A stretch of DNA of 64,000 nt from Lysinibacillus sp. G4S2 (GCF_030348505.1 NZ_JAUCFJ010000002.1:5212001-5276000), one strand, 5' to 3'. Positions 34,556 to 44,086 are shown, counted from the first letter of the stretch. The notes: generated from the letters alone by a model not told the origin. Numbers and translations: made by a program.

Positions 34556-36036
34556 ATCCTATTTATTGCACTAATTATTTTTGTTTCTAGCAAGTCGATT
34601 TCTGTGCTAGAACATAAAATGCATAATTTTTCAATCAAATCCTCTTCCTCGCCCCATTGCACTACACTTTCTTCAATATCTTGTTCTCCTTTGTCAAAAT
34701 AAGCAACAGCTATAAAGCCCGAAAAAATATTTGCATATTTAGTAGATATCTTTTCTGTTATATCTTTTCTTACTGTTGAGAATTCCGCAGCATTTCTTTT
34801 TGCTTCTACAGCTATAATGTATTCAGATTTTTTCTGAACGTCTTTTACCCTCAACAATAAATCTATATCCCGAGAACTTTTAATAGGTTTCCCCGTCCTA
34901 ATAAGATCAAATTGGTAGTCAGTTACTATTTCAATTATTTCTATACCGTTTTCAGTACTATTAATTTTTTCTTTTACACTCTTAAATATAGATTCTACAT
35001 ACTCTTGATGCCAATATGCTCTAACATAATGCAATAAATGTTCAGGGGGGGCATAGATACTTTCAACAGTACTTAATTCTTGAATTCTTTCAGGATCTGA
35101 TTTATCTCTTTCCTTAAATACTACCCCTAAATTAGTATCAATCCATAGGTTATGTTCTCCAAGATTGTTTTTTAAAATCCTATTATACTTTTGTAAAAAC
35201 CTTGTAATACCGTTAAGTGAGGTTATCTCAGCATAATTCTCTTCATTTAAATATCCTTTATCTAATAAACATTTTAGCAATAACCTTATTTTCCCATCTC
35301 CGTCATTGGCTTTACTCATTGTAAGGAAAGACTTCATTAAATTATTTTGGCAGATATGTTTCTTATGTTCTCTATAGCCTTGAGAAACCTCTCTTTCGAA
35401 CAATAACTTCCAATTAATATTATCTTCCCATTCAATTTCATCAAATAAAGAGCTCATTTCTTCTGTTAAATATTTCAACAAATCAAAATTAAAAACTTTA
35501 ATTGTCACTTTTAGAGTTTTTCTAAATTTCATGTAGCCAATAAAGGCAATTCCTAGATCTAAAGTTTTCAAAGTAAAAATAGCTATATTTTCGCAACGAA
35601 TATTATGTAATAAAGGCGTTTTTGAATAATTCTCTTCATTATAATCAACTTTCTTGATTAGATTAATTTCATTATCATATTCCTCTATTTCACTATCCAA
35701 AATCCTCGCCAAATATGATATAAATTCATCTTCATCAATTATTGGGCTCTTAATTTCTAAGTCAAATAAAATTTCATTTACCTGTTCAACTTCTAATTCT
35801 ACTAACCCTTCGTCTGTATCTGAAAGGTACTTATTAATTTCCTCCGTGAGCTTCTGTTTTGTCTGTTCTGAGATGTTATTAGTACTATCTAAAATTATTA
35901 TATTTTTGATGATATACTTATAGCTTATCTCCACTTTATTAAGAATTTTTTTTAACTCATTGAGTGGAATTTCAATATCTTCTAAAAAACTAAGTTTAAT
36001 TTGAAGCCACTGAGTTTTTCTATCCATCACTACCAC
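34546..36036 (-). CDS. PD-(D/E)xK nuclease-like protein of the cargo operon
   Basis: A 496-residue protein not assigned to a named family. The C-terminal region (about 380-480) has the core of a restriction-endonuclease-like fold: Asp390/Asp392 in SSRDIDLLLRV, then a strand with Glu411-x-Lys413 in YIIAVEAKRN, and conserved-looking STVRKDITEKISTKYA. The N-terminal 370 residues are mostly helical and charged, with no motif I recognise. It overlaps the methyltransferase gene by 10 nt and follows the ATPase gene by 4 nt, so the three are translated together. Probably the effector nuclease; not demonstrated. Confidence 0.65.
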   Translation of the reverse strand: MVVMDRKTQWLQIKLSFLEDIEIPLNELKKILNKVEISYKYIIKNIIILDSTNNISEQTKQKLTEEINKYLSDTDEGLVELEVEQVNEILFDLEIKSPIIDEDEFISYLARILDSEIEEYDNEINLIKKVDYNEENYSKTPLLHNIRCENIAIFTLKTLDLGIAFIGYMKFRKTLKVTIKVFNFDLLKYLTEEMSSLFDEIEWEDNINWKLLFEREVSQGYREHKKHICQNNLMKSFLTMSKANDGDGKIRLLLKCLLDKGYLNEENYAEITSLNGITRFLQKYNRILKNNLGEHNLWIDTNLGVVFKERDKSDPERIQELSTVESIYAPPEHLLHYVRAYWHQEYVESIFKSVKEKINSTENGIEIIEIVTDYQFDLIRTGKPIKSSRDIDLLLRVKDVQKKSEYIIAVEAKRNAAEFSTVRKDITEKISTKYANIFSGFIAVAYFDKGEQDIEESVVQWGEEEDLIEKLCILCSSTEIDLLETKIISAINRICI

Positions 36037-36040
36037 TCCT

Positions 36041-37669
36041 CTAAACTTCTAACTTATTTATAACACTATCTAAATTTATCATTAATTCCTCTGTTAAATT
36101 ATGCTCTTTTGCACTTTTATAGGATAGTAGAGTGTATAATTCCATCTCAGTGATAGGTAACATATAAATATCTCTATTTAGATTTCCCATTTGAATAACA
36201 GATTCCGACTCTATTTTTTTCTCGTAAATAAAAATAGTTTTCAAATTCTCTCTCTCACTTAAAATATCCTTATATTTGATACATTTACTTAAATTATTCA
36301 ACAATGCTTTACCATTCGTAGCAGTTGATATATACAATAGTCTTTTTTCTTTTTCTTTCTCTACATATAAAGTAGCACCAATTTCATTATCTATATTCAC
36401 TCTCTCAAAATTAAACTCTAATAATAGCTCTTCAAAACCACTTTTCAAAAGGCCAGGCTTAGCATTGTGATGAGCGCTTTCCCATTGCTTTTTTGAATTC
36501 TGAATAAATTGTTCAAATTCCAATCTATCATCTTTGGAAACCCCTAAAGTCTGTTTATTCATCCTTAAATCATCCATAATCAAAAGCATAGTTTGAATGG
36601 CCTCTCTATAACTCATAGATTGAGAGGTTACTCCTCCTAATCTTTCAAAAAAACGTTTTCTCATTTCAGATTCATTATTAGTATTTATATTATAACTATA
36701 TGCAACATTATACCTTTCAGCCAATTCTGTGAATAATTCACTGAATTCCTCTTGATTAGCTGGATTAAATTCACTAAGCGTATTAATATGATGTTTGATT
36801 CTTGTCCAAATAGCAGATTCTTCGCCATCCATTTTCTCCCGTAATAAGCCTTCTGATTGTTCTGTTACTGCCGTTAATAGAGCGACTTCGCCAGGATCAA
36901 ACTGAACCGCTTTATCAATATATGCTTTATAACTAGTAAAGAAATTTCTTCTTGCTGCCGGCGTTAATGCTAAGTATGAATGTTCAAATTCATCTAATAA
37001 AATCAACAGAAAACCTTCTCTAGTCTTGTATTTAAGAAAGAACTCAATAACATTAATATAATCGCGGTCTGCTAAATTTCTAATCCCTAATTTTACAATT
37101 TCTGTTCGACCATGAGAAGCGCCTAAAATTCTAATTGCCGCATTTTTCTTTTTTGTGTTTTGCTGAATTTCAAATAATAATTTTGCCAAATCATTTGAAA
37201 TGCTGTATTTAGTACATAACTTTCCTATCACTTCATCCTGTTCGCCAATAATTCCCTCTGAAAAATCTAATACTAAATGTTTTAGAGCTTCATTAAAATC
37301 CTCATAATAACTTTGAAATAATTTAGATACAATCATTTTTATAAAACTATATTTTACTACACTACTCTCTTGTACTTGAAAGCTAACCATATAAAAATTT
37401 TCATTTTCACCTATTCTTGATTCTAGCCAATTTAAGAAGTGCGTCTTTCCCCCACCAAATTTGGCTGTTAAAACAATTTGTTGAAATCCATGCCCATCTA
37501 AACAATCTAAAAACCTTTGTGTTATTCGTTGTTTTATTTCTTGTTGATTAACAATAAATGTTGGATTAGCTGGTGGTTGCGAATTTTTCATTCCATTAAT
37601 TTCTTTAATTATTAATCTCTTTTCAGATGGTTTTTCATTTTTAAAAAGATTTTCTATAAATTCTTTCAT
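36041..37669 (-). CDS. AAA/P-loop ATPase (BrxD/DUF2791-like)
   Basis: A 542-residue P-loop ATPase with Walker A FGGGKTHF (Gly72-Thr76) and Walker B LLILLDEFEH (Asp226-Glu227); an ALTPAARRNFF sensor-like segment follows. The organisation resembles the DUF2791/BrxD and related ATPases of BREX- and Pgl-type systems, in which ATPases act beside adenine methyltransferases. Second gene of the operon, 6 nt downstream of the winged-helix gene. The similarity is by motif and context, not by search. Confidence 0.72.
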   Translation of the reverse strand: MKEFIENLFKNEKPSEKRLIIKEINGMKNSQPPANPTFIVNQQEIKQRITQRFLDCLDGHGFQQIVLTAKFGGGKTHFLNWLESRIGENENFYMVSFQVQESSVVKYSFIKMIVSKLFQSYYEDFNEALKHLVLDFSEGIIGEQDEVIGKLCTKYSISNDLAKLLFEIQQNTKKKNAAIRILGASHGRTEIVKLGIRNLADRDYINVIEFFLKYKTREGFLLILLDEFEHSYLALTPAARRNFFTSYKAYIDKAVQFDPGEVALLTAVTEQSEGLLREKMDGEESAIWTRIKHHINTLSEFNPANQEEFSELFTELAERYNVAYSYNINTNNESEMRKRFFERLGGVTSQSMSYREAIQTMLLIMDDLRMNKQTLGVSKDDRLEFEQFIQNSKKQWESAHHNAKPGLLKSGFEELLLEFNFERVNIDNEIGATLYVEKEKEKRLLYISTATNGKALLNNLSKCIKYKDILSERENLKTIFIYEKKIESESVIQMGNLNRDIYMLPITEMELYTLLSYKSAKEHNLTEELMINLDSVINKLEV

Positions 37670-37675
37670 TACAAT

Positions 37676-38443
37676 TTACCTCCTCGAGTTTAAAGATTCT
37701 ATAATTTTTAGGTAATAGAAATTACTATGATTAATTTTGATAAAGCCTTTTATTGCGAAAGCATTGCTTACAGATGAGAACGATGTTTTAGGTGAAAGTA
37801 AAGGATCCGAATATAATTTATTTAACATATCTTCAAAGCAGTTTTTTTCTTTAATATTTTCTTTCAGTTCCGCTAAAGTTACATTTACATTATATTTATT
37901 TTTTGTATGACTTAAGTATATTGTTTCTAATATATTTAAATAGCCCATATAGCGTTCATATTCTTCAAACGGATTATTCTCAGTAGACTCTTTACATATA
38001 TTAACGAATCTTGTGATTCCATGTAATTTTTCTCTGTTAGTTGATAATTTCCCCTCTTCATATCCAAGTTCATACAAATGTGATAACAATTGGGGTTTAG
38101 ATAAAGTATTTTGTGGATCTACTCTACATATATCCTTACAAATCCTAAATAAATCTATTTTTTTATAAGACAAATAAATCAGTAAATCAGATAATGGTTT
38201 TTTTAAATCTAAATACAATTGAGTTTCCCAACTTAATGTGATATATCTATCACCTTCAATTATTCCCAGTTTGCTTAATTCTTTAATAGTTATATTAGTT
38301 CTAGATGGACGTTTACCTAAAAGGGTACCTACAAATTTTTTTAACTCTAGCACAGAAATAGGTTGTGTTTCTTCTATATAAAATAAGATTTCTTCCAATA
38401 CATTTGTATCAGGAGGGAACTCGTATAAAGGGAAAATATTCAT
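37676..38443 (-). CDS. Winged-helix protein, first gene of the cargo operon
   Basis: A 255-residue protein with an N-terminal winged-helix-like segment (about residues 12-75: QPISVLELKKFVGTLLG, SRTNITIKELSKLGII, GDRYITLSWE) and a helical C-terminus. It may be a regulator, fitting the palindrome over its own promoter, or a structural DNA-binding subunit as small helical proteins are in BREX systems. AGGAGG lies well placed before the ATG at 38443. It is followed within 6 nt by the ATPase gene. Confidence 0.65.
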   Translation of the reverse strand: MNIFPLYEFPPDTNVLEEILFYIEETQPISVLELKKFVGTLLGKRPSRTNITIKELSKLGIIEGDRYITLSWETQLYLDLKKPLSDLLIYLSYKKIDLFRICKDICRVDPQNTLSKPQLLSHLYELGYEEGKLSTNREKLHGITRFVNICKESTENNPFEEYERYMGYLNILETIYLSHTKNKYNVNVTLAELKENIKEKNCFEDMLNKLYSDPLLSPKTSFSSVSNAFAIKGFIKINHSNFYYLKIIESLNSRR

Positions 38444-38460
38444 TTAAAAACCTCCTAGAT

Positions 38461-38491
38461 GTTTATCGATAAATCAATCTTATCGATAAAC
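38461..38491. promoter_or_regulatory. Perfect palindromic operator over the cargo-operon promoter
   Basis: GTTTATCGATAA (38461-38472) and TTATCGATAAAC (38480-38491) form a perfect 12-bp inverted repeat with a 7-bp spacer. It covers the -10 of the promoter for the four-gene operon, as expected for a repressor site. Confidence 0.75.
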
Positions 38492-38505
38492 ATGATTACC
38501 GTCAA
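38477..38505 (-). promoter_or_regulatory. SigA-type promoter of the cargo operon
   Basis: TTGACG (38505-38500) and TAAGAT (38482-38477) with a 17-bp spacer. The -10 lies inside the palindrome at 38461-38491, and the AGGAGG site of the first gene is about 20 bp downstream. Confidence 0.65.
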
Positions 38506-38651
38506 ATTCTTTTGTATCATATTATAATGTGCTCTTAAATCACGACCTATACTAACAAAATGAAATTATATAAGAAAAATCTCTATTCAAATATTATTTC
38601 TGAAATAACGGTTATTTCCCAACTATACTAAAAACATTTCCTCTTAAATTC

Positions 38652-40184
38652 TCATGTAAATATCTTGCGAAATATTTTATTTGCTCGATGCTCGATATTT
38701 CTCTTACCATGCCTCAATGTTAAAAAATTTATATTGTTAAAAAATAGTTGTTCTTTATTCCAAGTCCCATTATTCTCAATTAACCCATTTAAAATTTGTC
38801 GAAAGTAATAACTTTTATTTTTTTGATCCTTTAAAAAACAAATAAAAGTCGACAGGGCCCTATCTTCTCGCTCAACTTCAATAACGTTTACTATTGTATT
38901 TGGATATAACACAATTTCAGCACACACATATTTCCTCTCCGTCACGCTATCACTCAAATAAGCAAAACGTTTCATACTAGAAAACTCCTTTAAGCTCCCT
39001 CGAATAATATTAATGGATTGTACTTCATGGAAATCCTGCAATACTCTCATTACCTTAATAAACTCACCCAATTCACCGCCAATCTGAATATCCATCAATG
39101 ACTGCTGCTCTAATCCTCTTGTAACTTGATTTCCACCCACATCAGCTGTTGAGCGTTTACCTTCGTCATTTATAAATTGCTTCTTTGTATTTTCATCTTC
39201 AAATTCACGCTTTTTATTAGCTCCTTTTCGAATCTTTGTTATTTTAGGAGGCTTAATATATTCATGTTGCTGATTATCCATTTCAATAATGTCAAAATCA
39301 TCTGTTGTCCCTTCAACTACTTCATCTAACAATAAGTCATCTTGCTGACCATTTAGATTTTTCTTAGTATGTAATGTATATTTCTTAGGTTCATTGGATT
39401 TTTCAGATTGAACCACTTCAGGGTGTCCAAATGTAATTTCACTATAAGGAATACGCTTATTTTTCACACTTACTACTCTTATTACTGTGCCACCAGTTGA
39501 ATTAGGTTTCACTATTGCTTTAATCGTAATTGGCTGTCTAAATGACCAACCAAAATTCAAAATACCAGTATTATTAAATGTATATGCTACATTTTCAAAT
39601 CCGTTTCTTAAATCTTGATTTGTAAGCAGCCATACTAGCTGGTACAGAAAACTTGATTGTGTGTATTTTCGGTGATATTGCGATGTAAAATCTAAGTGGA
39701 TTTTACTCTGTTCATAGTCCTCTATAAAATACAGAGGAAATGAATTCGCTTCAAAAAGTCTATATAGTAAAAAACGGTTCGGTGCTAAAATGCTGCGAAC
39801 CACTTCAATTAATGGGAGGATATGGCTTCGGTTTCCTTGCTTAATGATAAAGTTTCTTGAAATATCCTTATCATCCGTCCCGTAAATTTCCCATTCCTTT
39901 TCATGAATATTGACCATATTAGGATAAATAGTAATGTCTACTTCATCTGTTCCTTGGGGCGGAACGCTTTTTCTAATATCACCATCCATATAGTAATGTT
40001 GGATTGCTAGCGCTGGGAGTGTACCCCAATCAACTAATAATTTTTCTGTTTTACCTTTTGTTCTAAAATAAGCATAAATCATTATTTTCTTGTCATAACG
40101 AAAAGGAGAGCTAATCCAAATTAATTGTGCTTGCTCTCCCTTTTTAAAAGGCCAGTTATCTAGTTTAACTTGTTGCTCGATCAC
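38652..40184 (-). CDS. tnsE: Tn7-like transposition protein TnsE
   Basis: A 510-residue TnsE homologue. In Tn7, TnsE directs insertion into replicating DNA, notably conjugal plasmids, through contact with the sliding clamp and 3' recessed ends. Supporting features: size close to Tn7 TnsE (538), the WLLTNQDLRNGFENV region matching LVWLFSDQDVMDSY, a low-complexity acidic/basic middle, and ADVGGNQ matching ADVGGKQ at the start of the conserved C-terminal domain. It overlaps tnsD by 20 nt. Identification is from remembered family sequence and from gene order. Confidence 0.85.
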   Translation of the reverse strand: MIEQQVKLDNWPFKKGEQAQLIWISSPFRYDKKIMIYAYFRTKGKTEKLLVDWGTLPALAIQHYYMDGDIRKSVPPQGTDEVDITIYPNMVNIHEKEWEIYGTDDKDISRNFIIKQGNRSHILPLIEVVRSILAPNRFLLYRLFEANSFPLYFIEDYEQSKIHLDFTSQYHRKYTQSSFLYQLVWLLTNQDLRNGFENVAYTFNNTGILNFGWSFRQPITIKAIVKPNSTGGTVIRVVSVKNKRIPYSEITFGHPEVVQSEKSNEPKKYTLHTKKNLNGQQDDLLLDEVVEGTTDDFDIIEMDNQQHEYIKPPKITKIRKGANKKREFEDENTKKQFINDEGKRSTADVGGNQVTRGLEQQSLMDIQIGGELGEFIKVMRVLQDFHEVQSINIIRGSLKEFSSMKRFAYLSDSVTERKYVCAEIVLYPNTIVNVIEVEREDRALSTFICFLKDQKNKSYYFRQILNGLIENNGTWNKEQLFFNNINFLTLRHGKRNIEHRANKIFRKIFT

Positions 40185-42009
40185 TGTTTCTCACTTCCTG
40201 CTTCATTTCTATATATCTTTCTAATTGAGGTTTCATTTCATGAAAATGATGTTTTTTAATTGCTGCTATTCTTTGCACTTGCCACAACAATACCGGTACA
40301 TTATTATCTAGCAAATCATCAATTACTTTATAGCAACGACGAAATTGAAATTCTTGTATAGATTCCGTTATTTCATTTAGCAATTGTTTGGTTTTCGGTA
40401 GCTTATCTAAATGTCTCTCTAAATTTGCAAGTATCCTTAACCTCTTGCCGATTTTTGAGACTGTTATGCGGACAGGCTTCTCTTCTTGTAGCAATTGCTG
40501 ATGTAGTAAATTAATCTGCTGCATATATTGTTGATCTCGCTTCGACCAATCGACTGATGTCGTTGGTTTCTGCTTTCGTTGAATTACTGGCAAGGTTTCG
40601 TCTAACCACGCTTTGTCATGGCGGTATAAATACATATATTGCTTCTTAAATTTCTTCCGTAATGCTGTACGTGAGAGATCTGGAAATTGCTTTATTCCAT
40701 TTAGTAATTCCTGTTGATATTGCATTAATTTCAATGCTACTGAATCAAGGCTTTCCTCTTGTTTTAATTCGACATTTCCAGTTAAATACCTTTTAATCGT
40801 TTTCGAATCTACACCTAATTCTCTAGCCATTACCCTAATGCTTAAATCCTCATTAGAAAGCTCATGTAACTTTTGCTGCCAAACCTCACCAAACACTTTC
40901 ACTCGACCAATTTTGAACATATCTGTTGCCTGTTTTCTTGCATAAATAAACTCACATGAACACGTAAATGTACCAATCAATTTTTTCGTTTTAAAATCCC
41001 TTGTTACGTCTACATCTTGAATGACTAACTGCCTGTAGTGTGATGCAGCCTTATTTAAACAAGGAAATGGTCCAGCACCAAACGCACCTTGATCTGTTTT
41101 CAAATGCGTAAAATCAGCGATATTCTGTTGTAAAAAATGTAATAAAAACAAATGACGCAACGGATGTACATGTCGCTTCGAATTGCGTGTTAGCACTTTC
41201 AACCAATTGTACTCATCTACTTCATTTAGCTCACTCTCATATTGTTGAAGAAAACCTGGTGGAAAATAAGATGCTATAGCCTGATACAATTCCTTCTGAC
41301 GTGCATAATTAGATGCTGTGATCAAATTACGCTTTCTCAATAAACTTCTATATTTTGAACTTACAGCTTCTCTTGAAAGTTCATGCAATGGCAATTGTAA
41401 TAATCGATACGCCTCCTTCGCTATTTCAATAGCCAATTCTTTATACGGATCGGATTCATAAATAGGCGATAAATTCATATGTCTAATTTCAAAACGAACA
41501 TAAGCTATCCGACTATCACTTTTAATGGAATATTGGCGCAATTGCACTTCATGATGCGGACAATAATTAATTCCCTGTAACTGATGTTCTCTATGAATGT
41601 AGGGCTCTCCATATTGTGCGTTATCTGCTTTTGAACATTCAACACAATAATATAAACCATCCTTTCGGCAAACACTGCCAGCTACAATTCCAAGTCTCGT
41701 ATAAAGTGACTGCCCATCCTCTAACACATCCTGCAAAATTTCTTGCTGACGCTGCTTTGATAAAAATGAGGCATAGTACGGATAAATTGTATGGTTAGAT
41801 AATAATGATTCCGCAGAATACTGCGGTCCTAGCTGCTCTGCCAACACAGAAAAATAGCTACCAATCTCCACACTCGATATCACAGAACGACTGCCAAACA
41901 ACTCTTCCAACGTATCTTTACAATCAAGATTCCCACTATAAAAGTGATAACGCGCAATGGTCGAATACAACAATTCATCTGGATATGGATTTGTGAAGAA
42001 AGGTAGCAA
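40165..42009 (-). CDS. tnsD: Tn7-like target selector TnsD (TniQ family)
   Basis: A 614-residue TniQ/TnsD protein. The N-terminal TniQ domain starts MLPFFTNPYPDELLYSTIAR, the zinc-binding region is CVECSKADN...HREHQLQGINYCPHH (about residues 121-155), and helix-turn-helix elements follow (NEDLSIRVMARELGVDSKTI near 392-411). TnsD binds the 3' end of glmS and recruits TnsC, which explains the position of this element. The length favours a full DNA-binding TnsD rather than a short CRISPR-associated TniQ. It follows the HTH gene by 19 nt. Confidence 0.93.
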   Translation of the reverse strand: MLPFFTNPYPDELLYSTIARYHFYSGNLDCKDTLEELFGSRSVISSVEIGSYFSVLAEQLGPQYSAESLLSNHTIYPYYASFLSKQRQQEILQDVLEDGQSLYTRLGIVAGSVCRKDGLYYCVECSKADNAQYGEPYIHREHQLQGINYCPHHEVQLRQYSIKSDSRIAYVRFEIRHMNLSPIYESDPYKELAIEIAKEAYRLLQLPLHELSREAVSSKYRSLLRKRNLITASNYARQKELYQAIASYFPPGFLQQYESELNEVDEYNWLKVLTRNSKRHVHPLRHLFLLHFLQQNIADFTHLKTDQGAFGAGPFPCLNKAASHYRQLVIQDVDVTRDFKTKKLIGTFTCSCEFIYARKQATDMFKIGRVKVFGEVWQQKLHELSNEDLSIRVMARELGVDSKTIKRYLTGNVELKQEESLDSVALKLMQYQQELLNGIKQFPDLSRTALRKKFKKQYMYLYRHDKAWLDETLPVIQRKQKPTTSVDWSKRDQQYMQQINLLHQQLLQEEKPVRITVSKIGKRLRILANLERHLDKLPKTKQLLNEITESIQEFQFRRCYKVIDDLLDNNVPVLLWQVQRIAAIKKHHFHEMKPQLERYIEMKQEVRNSDRATS

Positions 42010-42028
42010 TGAATCTCCCTCCTATAAA

Positions 42029-42622
42029 TTAATATTGAGTTAAATATTTCATAATATCTAGATTAGTTATATCTCTCAAATTAACTGCAACCATATTTAC
42101 AATATTACTTGAATTAAATATATATTTGTTTGAATCTAAATTGTCATTAAATCCAACTAATATAATAATCAGCTTCAAATTTTGTTCTTCTACAAAAAAC
42201 TTCCTTTTAAAAATCTTTTCTTGCTCTTCAAGACTAAAAGAATCAAAATGTTTACTATCAATACTAGAAACATTAATTAATACATTTGTTTCACCAATTA
42301 TCACATAAAAATCTTGTGGATATGATAGTTTAAATTCATCATAAAACTCTATTTTACTTGAAAGATTGTGTTGACGATCTTCAAATAAATCCTGACTAAT
42401 TGCTAATTTAGCTTGAAATTCTCCCCATCGCATACGATTTATCGGATTTTCATTAGTCATACCATTAATCATCTTTTGTACATCTTCTTCTTTTATACGT
42501 ACAGAACCGTTGTTGCTATTTAATTTTACATACGGTAATCCTGTATTCATCCATCTCTCGACGGTTTTCCTAGAAATACTGTACTCTTCACAAATTTCAT
42601 TAATCGTTTTTAAATTCCCCAT
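42029..42622 (-). CDS. HTH protein upstream of tnsD
   Basis: A 197-residue protein with an N-terminal excisionase/MerR-like helix-turn-helix (KTINEICEEYSISRKTVERW, about residues 4-23, followed by the wing-like VRIKEEDVQKMI) and a C-terminal alpha/beta domain with hydrophobic strands (FYVIIGETNVLINVSS, LKLIIILVGFND) that I cannot assign. It lies 19 nt before tnsD in the same direction, so it is probably the first gene of a HTH-tnsD-tnsE transcript. It could regulate that operon or the divergent DAC gene, or take part in targeting. Confidence 0.6.
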   Translation of the reverse strand: MGNLKTINEICEEYSISRKTVERWMNTGLPYVKLNSNNGSVRIKEEDVQKMINGMTNENPINRMRWGEFQAKLAISQDLFEDRQHNLSSKIEFYDEFKLSYPQDFYVIIGETNVLINVSSIDSKHFDSFSLEEQEKIFKRKFFVEEQNLKLIIILVGFNDNLDSNKYIFNSSNIVNMVAVNLRDITNLDIMKYLTQY

Positions 42623-42780
42623 TCTCTACTCATCCTTTCTTAAAAGCTTTTAAAATACGACATTTCACGACATTTAAAGTCATTTATATGTTTAATAATA
42701 TACCTAAAATTTAAATTTAATCAACAATTAATATATGGTATATTTTTATAAGTATATAAGATAATAGGAATTCGGAGGTA

Positions 42781-44076
42781 ATGATGAAAATTTATCCACC
42801 TGATTTATTACATAGATTACAAAGCATATGGATCGAAAATAGAAAAGAGCTAAAAACAGCACCCGATTTACTAACAGATGAATATTTACTCGAATTTTTA
42901 GAAGTAGCTTATCATGCATCTTTTCTTACGGAAGAAGATAGAAGAATTAAATTTCGTATTGCTTTTGCGAATATAAGCGAAAGCACTTTATTTAATGAAC
43001 ATAGTTATTTCGATATAATTCAATTCCAAGAAAAAAGAATCTTTAATGTAAAAGAAATTCTAAAATTAGCTCCTGCTACAGATCTTAACCAGACTATAAT
43101 TGGTGTAAATTTAGAAAATAACAGATTGCTTATTTGGGGATTAATTCATATAGGTAACTCATGGAGTGAATACCATTTTAGTAGAAACAGGAGTGCCATT
43201 TTACCACCAAATTTATTAACAGTTTCCGTAAATGAACCTGGTAATATTGAGATTTCTAGATTTGGTAACACTTTATTAAAACTAACCAATGGGGATTTAG
43301 ATTCGCCTATTTCAAATTGTTTTAATGAAGGCCCTATTTCGGATTTTTTTGATACACCTTTTAATAAAATGCTAATTGAATTTACGAATGATTTAAATTT
43401 AGAAATAGAAGCATTTCTCGCTGATGAAGATAATGAAACACCTGCATCAATATGGGGAGCATACACTGGTTTTATAAAGTGTATTTTAAACGAAATTAAA
43501 AAGAAAAAACATGGCGGTTCTCTTATCATTATTGATAGTGAAGATTCCGAAAAATATCTTAAATCTTTTAAAATAAAATATCCTTGTAATTTTAATTCCG
43601 CTTGGGATACGGTAAAAAAAAGTGAAATAAGTCTCTATAAGAGCTATGAATCCTTTTTTAACATTTTAGAAACGGATTCAGTATCTATTGAAGAATTTAA
43701 AGAATACAAAAATTATAACCAAGAGTTAAAAAAGTGGGACGAAAAATATATGGAGTTACACAAACTTTTCGCATCATTTTCTGAAGTAGATGGTGCCGTA
43801 ATAATAGACAACAAGTTGAATCTATTGGGTTTTGGTGCTGAAATCATTGCTACTTCAAACCTTAAAGAAGTTCATATTTCTAGAGATACAGACGGAACAA
43901 GTACACAATCAATTCCAATGGAAATATACGGAACTAGACATAGATCTGTATTTAGATTTTGTTCAAAATATAAAGATTCTCTTGCATTTATTATTTCTCA
44001 AGATGGCGATATAAAAGCAGTCACTCAAGTAGAAGATAAATTAACTCTTTGGACATCTATTGATTTAGAAAATTAA
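42781..44076 (+). CDS. DAC-domain protein (DisA_N-like, DACNV-type), transposon cargo
   Basis: A 431-residue protein. The C-terminal region (about 235-425) has the order of a diadenylate cyclase domain: KHGGSLIIID, then DGAVIIDNKLNLLGFGAEI with the DGA motif at 337-339, GTRHRSVFRF with RHR at 386-388, and SLAFIISQDGDIKAV. DGA and RHR are the ATP and catalytic motifs of DisA/CdaA. The N-terminal half resembles the sensor-type architecture predicted in DACNV proteins of conflict systems. It is on the strand opposite all tns genes, between tnsC and tnsD. GGAGG is better spaced for the second ATG (42784). Activity as cyclase or as sensor is not established. Confidence 0.75.
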   Translation: MMKIYPPDLLHRLQSIWIENRKELKTAPDLLTDEYLLEFLEVAYHASFLTEEDRRIKFRIAFANISESTLFNEHSYFDIIQFQEKRIFNVKEILKLAPATDLNQTIIGVNLENNRLLIWGLIHIGNSWSEYHFSRNRSAILPPNLLTVSVNEPGNIEISRFGNTLLKLTNGDLDSPISNCFNEGPISDFFDTPFNKMLIEFTNDLNLEIEAFLADEDNETPASIWGAYTGFIKCILNEIKKKKHGGSLIIIDSEDSEKYLKSFKIKYPCNFNSAWDTVKKSEISLYKSYESFFNILETDSVSIEEFKEYKNYNQELKKWDEKYMELHKLFASFSEVDGAVIIDNKLNLLGFGAEIIATSNLKEVHISRDTDGTSTQSIPMEIYGTRHRSVFRFCSKYKDSLAFIISQDGDIKAVTQVEDKLTLWTSIDLEN

Positions 44077-44086
44077 TTACTTGAAG

